64,000 nt of DNA from Cadophora sp. MPI-SDFR-AT-0126 (Eukaryota; Ascomycota; Leotiomycetes; Helotiales; Ploettnerulaceae): contig JAGMVK010000002.1 of NCBI GenBank assembly GCA_020747065.1, positions 2,976,001 through 3,040,000 on the forward strand, written 5' to 3'. The notes beneath the pieces are model-generated. The model was not told the origin of the DNA. It was given only the letters and a program-made list of their open reading frames with translations, and ran no database searches. Positions 21,860 through 33,437 of this stretch are shown here, piece by piece (position 1 is the stretch's first letter; every line of letters begins with the position of its first letter). The position numbers and the translations under genes are program-made.

Positions 21860-22890
21860 ATGTCGAAACTATCGTCATCGCTCAAAGCACTGATCGGAGC
21901 ACCATTCGCTCGACCAAACACACTCCCAGCTACACCCCAAATCCGGTCAGTATACGAGAGATTACGACAGGAAGCTTCATCGAAAAACGTGGGCACGCCA
22001 GCATGGCTCACATTATCTGTAAGTACGCTTATAAAAGTGAAGGGACTGGAATTGGAGAGGCTGATGTCCGAAGACTGCTGCGACCATGACGATGAACTCT
22101 CCAGAATCCTTGACGGAGCTGTATAATCTCGCAACGGACAAATCGAAAGATAAGAAGCAGTCTGTAGAAACAGCCGAATTGATGAGAGAGGTTGGCTTGA
22201 AGTGCATTGGTTTCAATGGAGTGAGTTCCTTGAACCTCAGACCTCATTGATGCCATATCAATATTGACATATGACAGGTCCCCAGAACGATTAATTGTCT
22301 AGGAGCCTTCAGAGCCAGTCTACCAAGTGAAATTGTTTCTTCATTATCTACGAAACCTACTAGGTCAGTAATTTCCCATTCCTGTGAGGCCCAATTGCTG
22401 TGCTGATATTCCCAGAACGGCGTCACAATCCAACATCAACGACATCATCTCACGAGGCAACTCTCTATGGGAATCCATCTACAGACCATTCGACGAGAAG
22501 CTCTACGCCAAGCTCGCAGAATCACACCCGGACCTCCCAGTCTTCATCCTCAATCACGAATACGGCGCTCTGTTCGCCGACCCACCAGCTCTCGGTCATG
22601 AATCTGGAGCGAAGGTTGGGAGAGTCCTGACGAGTATTGTTGCGGTGGCGTGTTTGAGAGCGCAGACTGGTGTTGGGCCTCAGGTTATTAGTCATGTGTT
22701 TGGGCTGAGGAAGGCATTTGAGGATGAGAGCTTCAAGGCGAAGGGGGAGTTTGCGGTTGAGGGTGGGGAGTGGTTGGCTACTGATGAGGGGAATATTTGG
22801 TTGCTTGGGGCTGTGGATGCTGTGGTTGCGGCGTTGAGTGAGGGTAAAGGTACTTCATTTGCGCCAGGTATGGAGAAGTCGAAATTGTAG
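21860..22890 (+). CDS. peroxisomal AhpD/CMD-like protein (Pxp2-like)
   Basis: Four exons: 21860-22018, 22074-22220, 22278-22363 and 22416-22890, 288 residues, phases closing. The acceptor at 22074 was chosen because it alone keeps the frame into [18 protein letters not shown]. The conserved core includes [20 protein letters not shown] and a long helical half ([46 protein letters not shown]), consistent with the AhpD-like/carboxymuconolactone-decarboxylase fold. No CxxC redox pair is seen. The last three residues are SKL, a canonical type 1 peroxisomal targeting signal. Yeast Pxp2 is a peroxisomal member of this superfamily with poorly known function, and this looks like its filamentous relative. 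It is divergent from the MFS permease and convergent with the CoA-transferase gene, 140 bases from its stop. Confidence 0.75.
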
Positions 22891-23030
22891 ATCGATTTTG
22901 AATGCACATATGTATAGATCAGAACGAGTTGTACATAATTTTTGTTTTGGAAAGAAAAACTCTTTACCAGTCGCGTACGATTCATGGCAAATTTATACAA
23001 AGATCTCCTTTTATATACAGTAAAGCTTCC

Positions 23031-24974
23031 TCACTCCATTGACTTGACATCATCTGCAACCTTGAACTTGGCCCCGGTCTTACTCCTCACTTCTTCCACA
23101 TCAACGCCCGGTGCCAATTCAGTCAACGTCAACCCACCCTTTACTCTATCCACCTCAAAGACACACTGCGAGGAATTAGCTTGAACTAATCCGAAAGTTC
23201 ATTCATCACTCACCAGATCCGTAATAATAGTGCTAACGACCTTCGCTCCCGTCAAAGGCAGCGCACAAGTCTCAACAATCTTCGGGCTTCCATCCTTCGC
23301 AACATGGTCCGTGGCAACCACGATCTTTGTCTGATCGGGGTTCCCGACCAGATCCATCGCTCCTCCCATGCCCTTGAAGACTTTGCCTGGGATCATGAAG
23401 TTTGCGAGATCGCCGTTTGCGGAGACTTCGAGAGCACCGAGGACGGAGACGTCGATGTGGCCGCCTCGGATCATGGCGAAGGATTCGGCAGAGTCGAATG
23501 TTGAAGCGCCTGGGACGAGAGTCACGGTTTCTTTTCCGGCATTGATTACATCGCTGTCACTGTCAGCATTATATCCTAGATAATCTAAGGTGTACTCACG
23601 CATCAACTTCTTCTTCCGTGGGGTATGGTCCCTTGACCTTGTCAGCATTCATTTTCAAAATAATGTACGATCAAGTTACCATTCCGAGAAGTCCATTCTC
23701 TGACTGGATCCAAACTTTTGTTTCCGGAGACAGGAACGATGGTGCCAAAGTAGGCATTCCTTACTTTGTCAGCCAGCACCAAGGGCATGAAGACCAAAAC
23801 TCACCAACACCGAGATTGACATAATAGCCATGCTTCAATTCCTTCGATGTCCTCTTCGCGATCCTCTCTCGTCGCAGCTGAGAATCCGACTTCTTTCCAA
23901 CTCCCTTGCCCTCAACCTCCTTCAGCTTCTTGCTCTCTAGCGTCTTCTCGACGGTCGCAGGTACAATCCGATCAACGTATATCCCAGGTATGTGAACATT
24001 ATCTGGGTGGATTTCTCCAATAGGAACGATATTTTCTGCTTCAACGATAGTGATTTTAGCTGCCTTTGCCATAATTTGCCCAAAAGTCTTCGTGGTGTAC
24101 CGAAATTGGCAGTTTCCTGCCTCATCCACTTTGTGTGCTCGCAGAATTGCGACATCTCCTTTGATCGCGTTTTCCATGTTGTAGATCTTGCCATCGAATA
24201 TCCTTGTTTCTCTTGGTTTGCCGGCTTCCAGAATAGTTGTCTTTCCTGTCGCTTTGTCCACTGGTCCCAACCTTACCGGAATGTCTCCAGATTGCAATAA
24301 TGTATCTGCTACAGTCAGCACATATACAGCTAGAGGACCAAGTATACTTACTAACTCCCGTGGGAGTGTAAAATGCCGGGATGCCCGCACCACCAGCGCG
24401 TATCCTCTCAGCAATCGTCCCTTGTGGACATAACTCGATTGCAATCTCGCCAGATAGATACTTCTTCTCCAGAGTTTTGTTTGCACCGAGAAATGACAGG
24501 ATCAATCTGTCGATTTGTCCGGATTCCACGAGGGGCGACAATCCTCCCCCACTTCCTGAGCCGGCATTATTTGATACTGCAGTGAGACCACCCAGACCGT
24601 CCTTTCCTCTCTTCTCGATTGCTGCGATGATTGTTTCTAACACTCAATTAGCATCAATGTCAGTCTTATCAGGAAGAGGTTTCCAAACCAGCTGTGCCGC
24701 AAAGGCCAAATCCAGCACTCAACACAATCGATCCACTCTTTAAATCTGCCACCGCCTCGTCGGCATTCTTATACACTTTCGATGCACCTCTTACGACTTT
24801 TGGTGCGGGATCTCGCTTCGCGCCCGTGTTTGCTTTCTGCTCGTATCGTATCGAAGTCGTATGAAGGAGTCGGGGGATCTGGAATCGCGGGGTCGCATTG
24901 ACCCGAGCTGTTCTGAGAACGGCATTGCGCGTGGAGCTTGCCAGGCAAATGGATGCGATTCTTCTGGTAGCCAT
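23031..24974 (-). CDS. succinyl-CoA:3-ketoacid CoA-transferase, mitochondrial
   Basis: Seven exons: 24974-24689, 24636-24352, 24305-23805, 23759-23680, 23631-23600, 23553-23214 and 23165-23031, 552 residues. The N-terminus ([31 protein letters not shown], Arg/Ser/Ala-rich, no acids; split here as [14 protein letters not shown] plus [12 protein letters not shown]) is a mitochondrial presequence. The alpha half carries [19 protein letters not shown], then [40 protein letters not shown] and [11 protein letters not shown]. The beta half carries [18 protein letters not shown], whose Glu is the catalytic nucleophile that forms the enzyme-CoA thioester, then [20 protein letters not shown] and [20 protein letters not shown]. 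Both halves are fused, as in eukaryotic SCOT. It moves CoA between succinyl-CoA and acetoacetate or related acids, linking ketone and acetate handling to the TCA cycle. It shares a 412-base divergent promoter with a mitochondrial carrier. Confidence 0.95.
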
Positions 24975-25386
24975 TTCTGCTCATTCAAGCAAAAAATTGA
25001 ATAGTAGACATAAGAACATGTAAGTTTGTGTTTGGGATTGAAGTCCACAGATATGATGACGATGTCCGTTCACCAACGTCCGTTCTGCCGCCAACTCAAA
25101 GGCGGTAAAATCCATCGGGCATTGTTTATCTGCGAAGCCTCGGAATTGATGGCGATCGGTTCTTACTTTTGCCGCCGCACGTCCCGGCACATGCGAAAGT
25201 CATCATCGCACTAAATCAAGCTGGGATGGTTGCGGAGCCAAGCGGCGGTTTTTTTGAGCGGCGGTATTTTTGATGCCGACAAATCGATATTGAAGTTGTA
25301 GAGCATTGAGTAAAAGTAGGGCGAGATGTTTTGTATGTTTTCTGAGATGTAAAAAATATACTGTGTACTTGTGACCGATTTCAAAT
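24975..25386. promoter_or_regulatory. divergent promoter, CoA-transferase / mitochondrial carrier
   Basis: 412 bases separate the two ATGs. Repeated GCGGCGGT/GCCGCC-like strings occur around 25085-25265 (gcggtaaaatcc, ccgcacgtcccgg, gcggcggt), which might be Zn2Cys6 or carbon-catabolite sites. These are motif impressions only. Confidence 0.35.
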
Positions 25387-26696
25387 ATGGCAAAAGCTCA
25401 GCAACCGTTATGGCTTGGGTAAGTGATTCCAGCACGGAGTAAAGTGATGTGAGGATACTCATGTTGATAGAGGCGCATCTGCTTCAATGGCAGCTTGTTT
25501 CAGTAGGTTTCCTGCTCTCGGCTATCATATCCATCTAACTCTTGGGTAGCACATCCTCTCGATAGGACTAAATAGTGAGTGCTCTGTAAATGTTTGAAAG
25601 AATATCTCCAATGGATCCAGTTGTATGCAGGTCTTGTCTTCGAAACAGCCCATGTTGAAGGCTCTCCAAACATTCGCGATCCGAGACGGTAAGTCCAAAA
25701 ATGTAAAAGTCAATTTCTAGGCATTCGTTGACTTGAACAGGCATTCGATCACTTTGGTCAGGTCTCTCTGCTTCTATCCTTCGACAAACAACTTATTCAA
25801 CTGCTCGATTCGCCTTATATGACATTCTTGCTCGCCAGGTACAGCAGAGGACTGGCCAGAAGCTGACTGCGGGGTCCACGGTTGTATGTGCGGGATTAGC
25901 TGGAGGACTTGCTGGAATGCTTGGAAATCCAACAGAAGTAAGACCGATTTGTGAAAATAGTTAAATTTATACTGATGGATTCCAGGTTGTGCTGGTTCGT
26001 ATGTGTGCCGATGGAGTGAAAAGTCCAAGTCAGCGATACTTGTACTCGAATGCTGTGAGCGGCTTGATCCGAATCGGACGCGAAGAAGGATTGGGTGCAT
26101 TCACAAAGGGTTTAGGGCCGAATATCGTGAGGAGTATATTGATGAGTAAGTAGGCCGCTGCTTTGAAGAGATAGAGCTGACAGATGAAGATGTATCGCAG
26201 ATAACAGTGTATGTTAGTTAGCGCAGAGCGGAAACATGGCTGACCTGGATCTAGTTACACATCCGCGAAGCGCCAACTGCTCGCAAACAGACTGATGCCA
26301 TTCTCGGACGGGGTTCCTGTCCATATCGCAGCATCCTTGGTTGCTGGAACGGTTGCGACAACTGTCTGTGCTCCAGCGGATGTATTGAAGAGCAGGATGC
26401 AAAGCGCTGCATCGGCGGAAGGAAAATCCCCAGTATGTTGAGTGAACTTGCCGAATCTACCGAGGGAGATACTGATAGTCGAAAGGGACTTGTAAGAATT
26501 GTTAGGGACTCGCTAAGAAATGAAGGACCAGGTTTCTTGATGAAAGGATGGACTCCAGCATGGTTGAGACTTGCGTAAGTTGCATTCAGGAAGACGACTT
26601 TGCCAAGCTGACGACAAATTAAACAGCCCTAATACGGTCTTGATGTTCTTATTCATGGAACAATTACAGCGCTTGGTTGCTGCGAAAACCTTGTGA
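25387..26696 (+). CDS. mitochondrial carrier, dicarboxylate (DIC1) type
   Basis: Ten exons: 25387-25418, 25471-25502, 25550-25574, 25621-25688, 25741-25937, 25986-26145, 26190-26208, 26255-26432, 26486-26574 and 26627-26696, 289 residues, all phases closing. Three mitochondrial-carrier repeats are visible. Each has a Px[DE]xx[KR]-like motif: HPLDRTK with a following YCMQV, NPTEVVLVRM, and APADVLKSRM. The linkers SLWSGLSASILRQTTY, GAFTKGLGPNIVRSIL and GPGFLMKGWTPAWLRLA are typical of the dicarboxylate carrier, which swaps malate or succinate for phosphate across the inner membrane. Exons 1-4 and 7 are unusually small (19-68 bases). An alternative is a close oxaloacetate or 2-oxodicarboxylate carrier. 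The head-to-head CoA-transferase, which releases or uses succinate, makes the dicarboxylate assignment attractive. Confidence 0.85.
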
Positions 26697-27183
26697 TTGA
26701 ATGGTTGGATAGCGAGGAGATTGGACTTGAAAAAACAAAGAATGATGTGGAAGGATTTGAGAAGCCATCGAACTCTGAGAGTGCTTGGCGAAATGAAGGA
26801 AACATCTCCCACGCTGCGCCGCCAGCAGGAAACATCTCAGTCCAGCAATGGCACAAACGAGACGAGACGACCAGTTGAAGGAGAGGCTCGAGTTTAGTGT
26901 AAATAATTCCGATGATAATAAATGAAGAACAAGAAGAACGTAATATTTTGTGAGTGAACTGAAAAGGAGCTCACGAGAATCCGACTCCGAGGTCCGAGCC
27001 ATTTTGAATGACATCACGTGAGAGCCATAACTTCAACGTACTTCGCTCCCTCTCGCTCGCATCCTGTAGGTCTGCCATTCCGCTATAACTTCGCGGCTTC
27101 AATCCAACCAAATCCAATGTCCTCTGCTTCTTCCATGACATTCAGACGGAGATTGGTCGCTCCGCCTCCTCAGGATCCTCGAA
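26697..27183. other. intergenic, possible long 5' leader
   Basis: Between two plus-strand genes. A short ATG frame at 27018-27230 overlaps the start of the next gene in another frame and could act as an upstream ORF. No conserved coding is seen. Confidence 0.4.
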
Positions 27184-29840
27184 ATGGAAGACAGATCCTT
27201 GCGCTCACCGAGCAGTTCAAACACTGCTGAGAAGGATGGATCTGGGTCTCAAAAACAAGCGGCCTGCTTGAACTGCAGGAAGAGTAAGACTCGTTGCCTT
27301 CGAAACGTTTCTGAGGATGTACGGTGCAAGAAATGTGCGCAGACAGGGGCGGAGTGCATCGTTCCGGACTACCGGGTCGGACGAAAGAAGGGCATTAAAA
27401 AGTATTTGCCTTACAACTAACCGCTTCATCTTACGAAAGGTTACTGACGAGCAATTCAGTAAGAGAGATGGACTCGAAAAAGCAGTCTACCGTATCGAGC
27501 AAGCCATCAAGAGATCTCGGACTCAAGGCCCGGATGAAGATGAGAGCACTCAGCATCTTCAAGCGCTTCTAAGTGAAGCCCAAGGCTTGCTTCCAGCGAC
27601 CACTTCGCCAGCTGTTCATATGAGCCCATCAACAGACAGATCTCAACAGCAGGACCCAAATCATCAGAGAGCACAGAATACCAGCCATCCACAGCCTCCT
27701 CAAAGTCATGCTCGAAGTCTGTCCAACATGTCTCTGAACCAGAGTGCTACTCATCAAAGTTCTCAATATCCCCCAGGACATTCCTACAAACGGCCAGTTC
27801 CCGAGACAGAGGGTCCGGACGATAACTTCTCGGTTGATGATGCCGAAAATCCTCTGCAATTACTCGCGCGAGCATCAGACCTTTCGGCTCCAAATAAGCA
27901 GACTTCATATCTTAGCCCGCCGCGATTTCCAGGCGCTGTTGGAGACCAGCAGCTGCGAGATTTCTTCGGGCCATTTCGTCCGAGTTTGGATGTAGGAGAA
28001 GACATCGATCCAATAGAATTAGGCCTTGTCACAGAAGAAGAGGCAACTATCCTTTTCACCTAGTGAGAGTGTGTCCCCCATCTTGATTGGAAATGCTAAC
28101 AGCTGCAGTTTTTATGACAACCTTTCACACACTCGGTGGGGATTGGACCCCCTCCTCCACACTCCGCAGTTCGTACGCAAGCAGTCGGCGTTCTTATTCA
28201 CGTCGATAATGGCTGCATCTGCGTTGTTCATGCCGACAGCGTCCGCAGTGTCCAGACGACTTTCAGCACATTGCAAGATTCTAGCCCGGGATCTCATGAC
28301 GAAACGGAACCGGTCCCCCGAAATCGTCTTGGGTTTCATGGTCAACATTCCTTGGATGGCTCCTGGTGAGCACTGGTCAGACGACGGGACTTGCGCATAC
28401 ATGGCTTCTGCCCTGACCATCGCCATGGACATCTCACTAAACAAACTCATCGTCCCCTCTCCAAGCGATTCTCTGGTTGGAATTCATGAAGGCAAGCCGC
28501 CATCTGATTACATAAGTGCCAAGAAAGCGCTGGAACTGGACGGGTTTTCCGATGTAGATCCAAAATCGGATTTTGGGAAACGACTTCTCCGTCGACGTGA
28601 ACGTATCTGGCTTGCATTATTTGTTCTCGATCGAGGGGTATGTTTGGCAAGAGGCAGGAGTTTTACAGTGCCTCTGACCACCCTTATCGAGCGTTGTAAT
28701 GATTGGCACAAGTCTGCGATTGCAGATATTTGGGATGGCTCGATCATTTCATCTACTGTGCTTCGAAGAGATCTGGTAGGTTGTCGGCTCCCTGTAGGAT
28801 TCGAGGACTGATATTCGAAGGCGACTTTAATATCCGAAGTGAAAAAAACCTGTGACAGCAGGATAATTAGTGGAAATTCGATCGCTCAGTCGTACGTTGA
28901 CCTTCCCTTAAGTAAGTTTGAATTTTCGCTCACAGTAACAGACTTCAGGGAATGATCGATGGATTCTTCAACAACTGGTACGCAACGTGGGCATTTGCAA
29001 TTGGCGGCATGAAAGGTAATCTCACTCACCTCACTAACAGCCACTAGCTAACAACACAGACAACTCGATTCCACCATATGTGGAAATTCTAGTGACCCAT
29101 GGTCGACTGTCGATTTACAGCAGCGTCATTAACCATCCTACTGCGCCCGTAGAGGTGAAGCGCTTCCTCCGAGCAGCAGGACTTTCATCGGCTCTAAATG
29201 TTCTTCGTGCTGCAGTCCAGGGCGAAAACCGTCTCAAGTCAATGCCGAACAACACATCAATCATGATCTCGTTTGCTGCGTGTTTCGCATTCTATCTCAG
29301 TACTACTGGCTCGACAGGTAGCATGAGCTTGGCACCTAGTATCCGCAGACTTATCGAAGAATCTGCGGATGTTTTGGAAAGGCTTGGCTCCAACCCACCT
29401 CATCGAAATGGAACTGCTGCACTTTACGGTAGACACCTTCGAGAAGTTATCGGAACATCTGTTCCGGGAATAGAACACAACCAAGGTCAGGTGCAGACTG
29501 CATATCCCATCTCCCAGAATGTCCAGCAGTCACTCCAAACATACGAAAACCAGCCGAACCTTCCTCAATTGGAAATGTCTGAGCTCCTCAACTTCTCCTC
29601 AATGTCAGATGACCAGATCAACGAAGCGATCAATAACGCCGGAAAAGAATTGGACATGTACATTCCGAATTTACAGATGGAGGACCAAGGTGCTCTGGAT
29701 TGGCTCGTAAGTTCTAACAAAGAATTACTTTTCGGAGCAGCACGGCTTCATCTCGCCATACATTTTGATGGGATCTCAATTCTCATGCTAATGTGTTCTA
29801 ATAGGATTGGTTCAATATGGATATCAATGTAAACGGGTAG
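27184..29840 (+). CDS. Zn2Cys6 transcription factor, large
   Basis: Seven exons: 27184-27401, 27460-28062, 28109-28775, 28821-28891, 28942-29015, 29060-29706 and 29805-29840, 771 residues, phases closing. The Zn2Cys6 cluster is near residues 29-60 (ACLNCRKSKTRC...VRCKKCAQTGAEC). A linker (RVGRKKGIK) and a short coiled coil (KAVYRIEQAIKR) follow, then a Gln/Ser/Pro-rich region to about residue 190. The central fungal transcription-factor domain includes IDPIELGLVTEEEATILFTY, FYDNLSHTRWGLDPLLHTP and RRERIWLALFVLDRGVCLAR. The C-terminus is Gln/Asn-rich and acidic (DWFNMDINVNG), a likely activation region. Nuclear regulator; targets unknown. The GH30 gene follows in tandem 300 bases downstream, but no functional link can be shown. 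Confidence 0.85.
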
Positions 29841-30140
29841 AGTTCTCATGTAGCCGTCTATGTTTAACCTCGACCCATGGCATTGCGGAGAACCTAGGTG
29901 CCAAGCCTCACAGGAGTCAGATTCGACGGATGCACATGTAAGTCACGAAATCGGCTCGGCACTCGATCAGGCGGATCGGATGATAGATGGCTAAATAAAT
30001 GCAATTACCTAGAGTGAGAAGCTGCTCTGCTTTGAGGACTCCACCGAACAAATTTTCCCATCCGAGGCTACATTTCACCACTGTTGCCAGGAGAAATTTC
30101 CTCCGACCAACTTCTCTCCCTCCCTGAATCGACCAGAAGA
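29841..30140. other. short intergenic gap
   Basis: 300 bases containing the 3' UTR of the Zn2Cys6 gene and the GH30 promoter. An in-frame extension of the GH30 frame upstream to 30084 looks like leader sequence. Confidence 0.45.
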
Positions 30141-31598
30141 ATGATGCATTTCTTATGGGTACTCTCGACGGCAGCAGTCATTCCAGTTATCGCTACATGG
30201 CCAGAGGTTCTACGGCGACAGTCTTCCACGACGATTACTGTCGATGTCACCAAAAAATATCAGACAATGGACGGATTTGGATTTGCAGAAGCGTTCCAGA
30301 GAGCGAACGTAATCGTCAACCTGCCTAATCAACAGCAACGAGAGGTACTGGATCTTCTCTTCAACACCACTAGCGGTGCTGGAGCGACAATTCTTCGCAT
30401 CGGTATCGGCTCTTCACCAGATTCAAGTAGTGATCACATGAACTCGATCCAGCCGAAGAATCCAGGCGGACCGAATGCTGCGCCGAAGTATGTTTGGGAT
30501 GGGAAAGATAGTGGCCAAGTTTTCGTCGCAAAGGAAGCATATGCTAGAGGTGTCAGGACTTTTTATGCAAACGCTTGGAGTGCTCCAGGGTACATGAAAA
30601 CAAATGATAATGAGAACAATGGTGGCTATTTGTGTGGGATCACAGGACAGACATGTTCTAGCGGGGACTGGAAACAAGCATTTGCAAACTACTTGGTTCA
30701 ATATATCAAGTACTACCAAGCTGAAGGCATCAACGTCACACATCTTGGTTTCTTGAATGAACCAGAGTTTGCGTAGGTACCCCTTACATCTTTTGCATGG
30801 AAGCCTTGTCTGACTGTCAAAAGCCCTAGCTATGCCGGGATGCTGTCTTCGGGAACTCAAGCAGCATCATTCATCAAAGTTCTCTCTCCGACGCTCGCAG
30901 CAGCCAATCTATCTTCCGTTGGAATAACTTGCTGCGATTCAGAAGGCTGGGGAAACCAAGTGACCATGACATCTCAGCTCAAATCTGCCGGAGTCGAATC
31001 ACTTCTCTCAACCATTACGTCCCACGCATATACCAGTGGACCCAATTCTCCTCTAAGCACATCGAAACGAGTCTGGCAGACTGAGAATGCAGATCTCAAT
31101 GGGGCATGGCAGGCAAAATGGTATAGCAATGGAGGAGCAGGTGAGGGGATGCGTTGGGCCTCGCTCATTCACTCTGCTATCGTGAATGCAAATTGCAGTG
31201 CTTACCTGTACTGGATTGGATTGCAAACCGGGGCTACGAACTCCAAGCTGATCTCCGTTTCGGGAACTACATACTCCGTGTCCAAACGCTTGTGGGCATT
31301 CGCTCAATTCGCGAGAGGTGCTAGACCAGGTGCAGTGAGAGTCGCAACTTCAGGTGGCAGCTTTTCTACCAGTGCATATCTGAATGTTGATGGAAATCTG
31401 AGTGTCTTGGTTCTCAATACTGGCTCGAGTGCTTCTGCGGTTAGCATCGGGATGAAAGGGTTCAATGCGACCAAAGCGACTGCTTGGGTGACGGATAATA
31501 CAAGGGATTATGCTGCACTTCCTGTGGAATTGGCTGGTGGAGTGGTAAACGGAACTGTGCCTTCTCGAGCGATGGTTAGTTTCATCTTGTCACCATAG
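30141..31598 (+). CDS. secreted GH30-family glycoside hydrolase
   Basis: Two exons, 30141-30772 and 30830-31598, 466 residues. The start at MMHFLWVLSTAAVIPVIA gives a good signal peptide; an upstream in-frame codon at 30084 would bury it. The (beta/alpha)8 barrel shows QTMDGFGFAEAFQRA near residue 50, LRIGIGSSPDSSSDHMNSI, YANAWSAPGYMKTND and HLGFLNEPEFAYAGM. Glu207 in NEPE is the predicted acid/base, and Glu296 in WQTENAD the predicted nucleophile. The C-terminal beta domain (LSVLVLNTGSSASAVSI) is the usual GH30 side domain. The family contains xylanases, glucuronoxylanases and beta-1,6-glucanases or galactanases; motif flavour suggests a subfamily 7 xylan-active enzyme, with moderate doubt. 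Cysteines are few. Acts outside the cell on plant wall polymers. Confidence 0.9.
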
Positions 31599-32018
31599 TT
31601 GAGACTGTGAATGTCTAGCTACGTCTACGAGCTACCAAACATTATCTTCTAAGCATGTTGCAAAGTATACAGCTCGGCTACTTGCCCATCCCTAAATCCT
31701 TGCAAATATCGCCGCGGCAGATACATTATTCCTTCTTCAGCATCGAAGCTGAGTGGATGTAAAGATTGCACGCTTGCAAAAGCAACACCTTAGCGCATGA
31801 TCGCGCTAGTGATTCTCAACGCTCTCAAGGCATCACCAGACAGCCAGACCAGGCAGAGTTCAGCCTTGTCCAACGTTCGATGTACTCGAGACCTCGACTT
31901 CTTATCTCATCGATATCAGCAAGCGATGATAATTTCGAATTAATTCTCGAAGTTCTACTATTAACTTCTCACACAACCATAGATCGTGGTGCTCATCACC
32001 GCCGAGATTTCAGGCAAC
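31599..32018. other. intergenic, no gene seen
   Basis: 420 bases between tandem genes. No coding or repeat signal. Confidence 0.45.
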
Positions 32019-33437
32019 ATGGCAAACAACATCAACTCGCTTCCTCTCGAGGTTTTCACCATGATATTTTTGCCCCTTTCCCGCAGTGACCTTATTGCTC
32101 TCAGCCTCACCTCGCACAAGCTTCGATCTGCAGCCTGTACCCTACTCTTCCAGACCATCCACCTGAAAGTGAACTTGAAGAGTTTCGCTCGGCTCCAGAA
32201 GATCTCCTGTCACCCAGAATTCAAACAACACGTCCGAACGATCTCGTACGACGGCCGCCGACTCTTCGATCTAGGCAGTAAGGCCTTCGAGGAGAACCTG
32301 GATGGTTGGATTCATCGACATGCCTGCTCGGGGCTTGGGCTCAATAGTGTTTCGCTTGAGAGGAACCTGGTGGCATCATTCTCTACCGACCAGCTGAAGG
32401 TCTATCATCGCAACTTCCTAGAGTACGTGCAGGGACAGCGACTTATTAAGACCCGGGATAATGAGAAGGTGATGTTACTGGAAGCAATCCGCAGACTTCC
32501 GGGACTGACGGGCATCGTTTATTATACGAAGAGTCGAGATCTTCATCAGACAATATCCGCTTTCGATCCAAGTAAGATGAGTTACGTGGCACGAGAGACA
32601 CTTGTCGAGCCGTACGAGACGGCATTCGTCGACGAGTGCCATTTTTGGAGCTTGTTCGATGCTGCTACTTCGATCCATCTAGCCAATTTCCGTGTATTGA
32701 AGGGGTCGAATCTCGGGTTCGATGCTTGGATTAGAGGAGTTTTGAAATACGAAGATCGGTTCAAGAGGCTGAACTCGCTGGAAACATTGGAAGTCGAGTT
32801 TGTGTTCCAACGTCTCGCTGGGAAGCAAAGTGACGTGCGTGCTCTTGCCCGGCTCTTGAGTAATTGTTCCTCTCTCAGGAACCTGAGAATCTCGTTCCAT
32901 ACATTGATGCTCAATCGTTTGGCCAATCTCGGTACCACCTCTGCAAATGATCTCATAACGATCATTCCCGAAGGCTACTGCTGGAAATACCTTAGTCGCC
33001 TGTCCCTTCAAGCAATATCGACCACACAAGCCGAACTCGAAGACCTCCTTCTCAGGCATGCTTCAACCTTGCGCTTTCTCGAGCTACGAGATATCTTATT
33101 CCAGCCAGACTCGCCTTCATCCTGGATCTCAACATTCAATTCCATGCGAAAGCGTCTCAAGCTCAGACACGTCAAATTCAGCGGCTCGCTATTCAATGGA
33201 CGGTTTGAAAATTGGCGGATACCAGACGATCACAAGGACGACAATCTGGTGTTTCCCAAGTCTTGCATCCGGACCCAGGTCGAGAATTACGTTACTAATC
33301 AAAGCACTTTCTTCCCGTTCTCTCCCTTTCCTGACGAGAAAGGTGTGACGGTCGGGTCGGAATGGCAGAGGCGGCAGTGGTCTATGGTAGGTTTGGTTTG
33401 GGATGATACGGATACTTCTTGGACGGCTGTGTTTTGA
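32019..33437 (+). CDS. F-box protein
   Basis: Single exon, 472 residues, started at MANNINSLPLEVFTMIF; a non-ATG codon at 31986 in frame is unlikely. The F-box covers about residues 5-45 (LPLEVFTMIFLPLSRSDLIALSLTSHKL) and would bind Skp1 in an SCF ubiquitin ligase. The rest has leucine-rich, LRR-like character (LSNCSSLRNLRISFHTLML, LSRLSLQAISTTQAELEDLL, RFLELRDILF) and probably recruits a substrate. Fungal genomes carry many divergent copies; substrate unknown. Confidence 0.75.
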   Translation: MANNINSLPLEVFTMIFLPLSRSDLIALSLTSHKLRSAACTLLFQTIHLKVNLKSFARLQKISCHPEFKQHVRTISYDGRRLFDLGSKAFEENLDGWIHRHACSGLGLNSVSLERNLVASFSTDQLKVYHRNFLEYVQGQRLIKTRDNEKVMLLEAIRRLPGLTGIVYYTKSRDLHQTISAFDPSKMSYVARETLVEPYETAFVDECHFWSLFDAATSIHLANFRVLKGSNLGFDAWIRGVLKYEDRFKRLNSLETLEVEFVFQRLAGKQSDVRALARLLSNCSSLRNLRISFHTLMLNRLANLGTTSANDLITIIPEGYCWKYLSRLSLQAISTTQAELEDLLLRHASTLRFLELRDILFQPDSPSSWISTFNSMRKRLKLRHVKFSGSLFNGRFENWRIPDDHKDDNLVFPKSCIRTQVENYVTNQSTFFPFSPFPDEKGVTVGSEWQRRQWSMVGLVWDDTDTSWTAVF

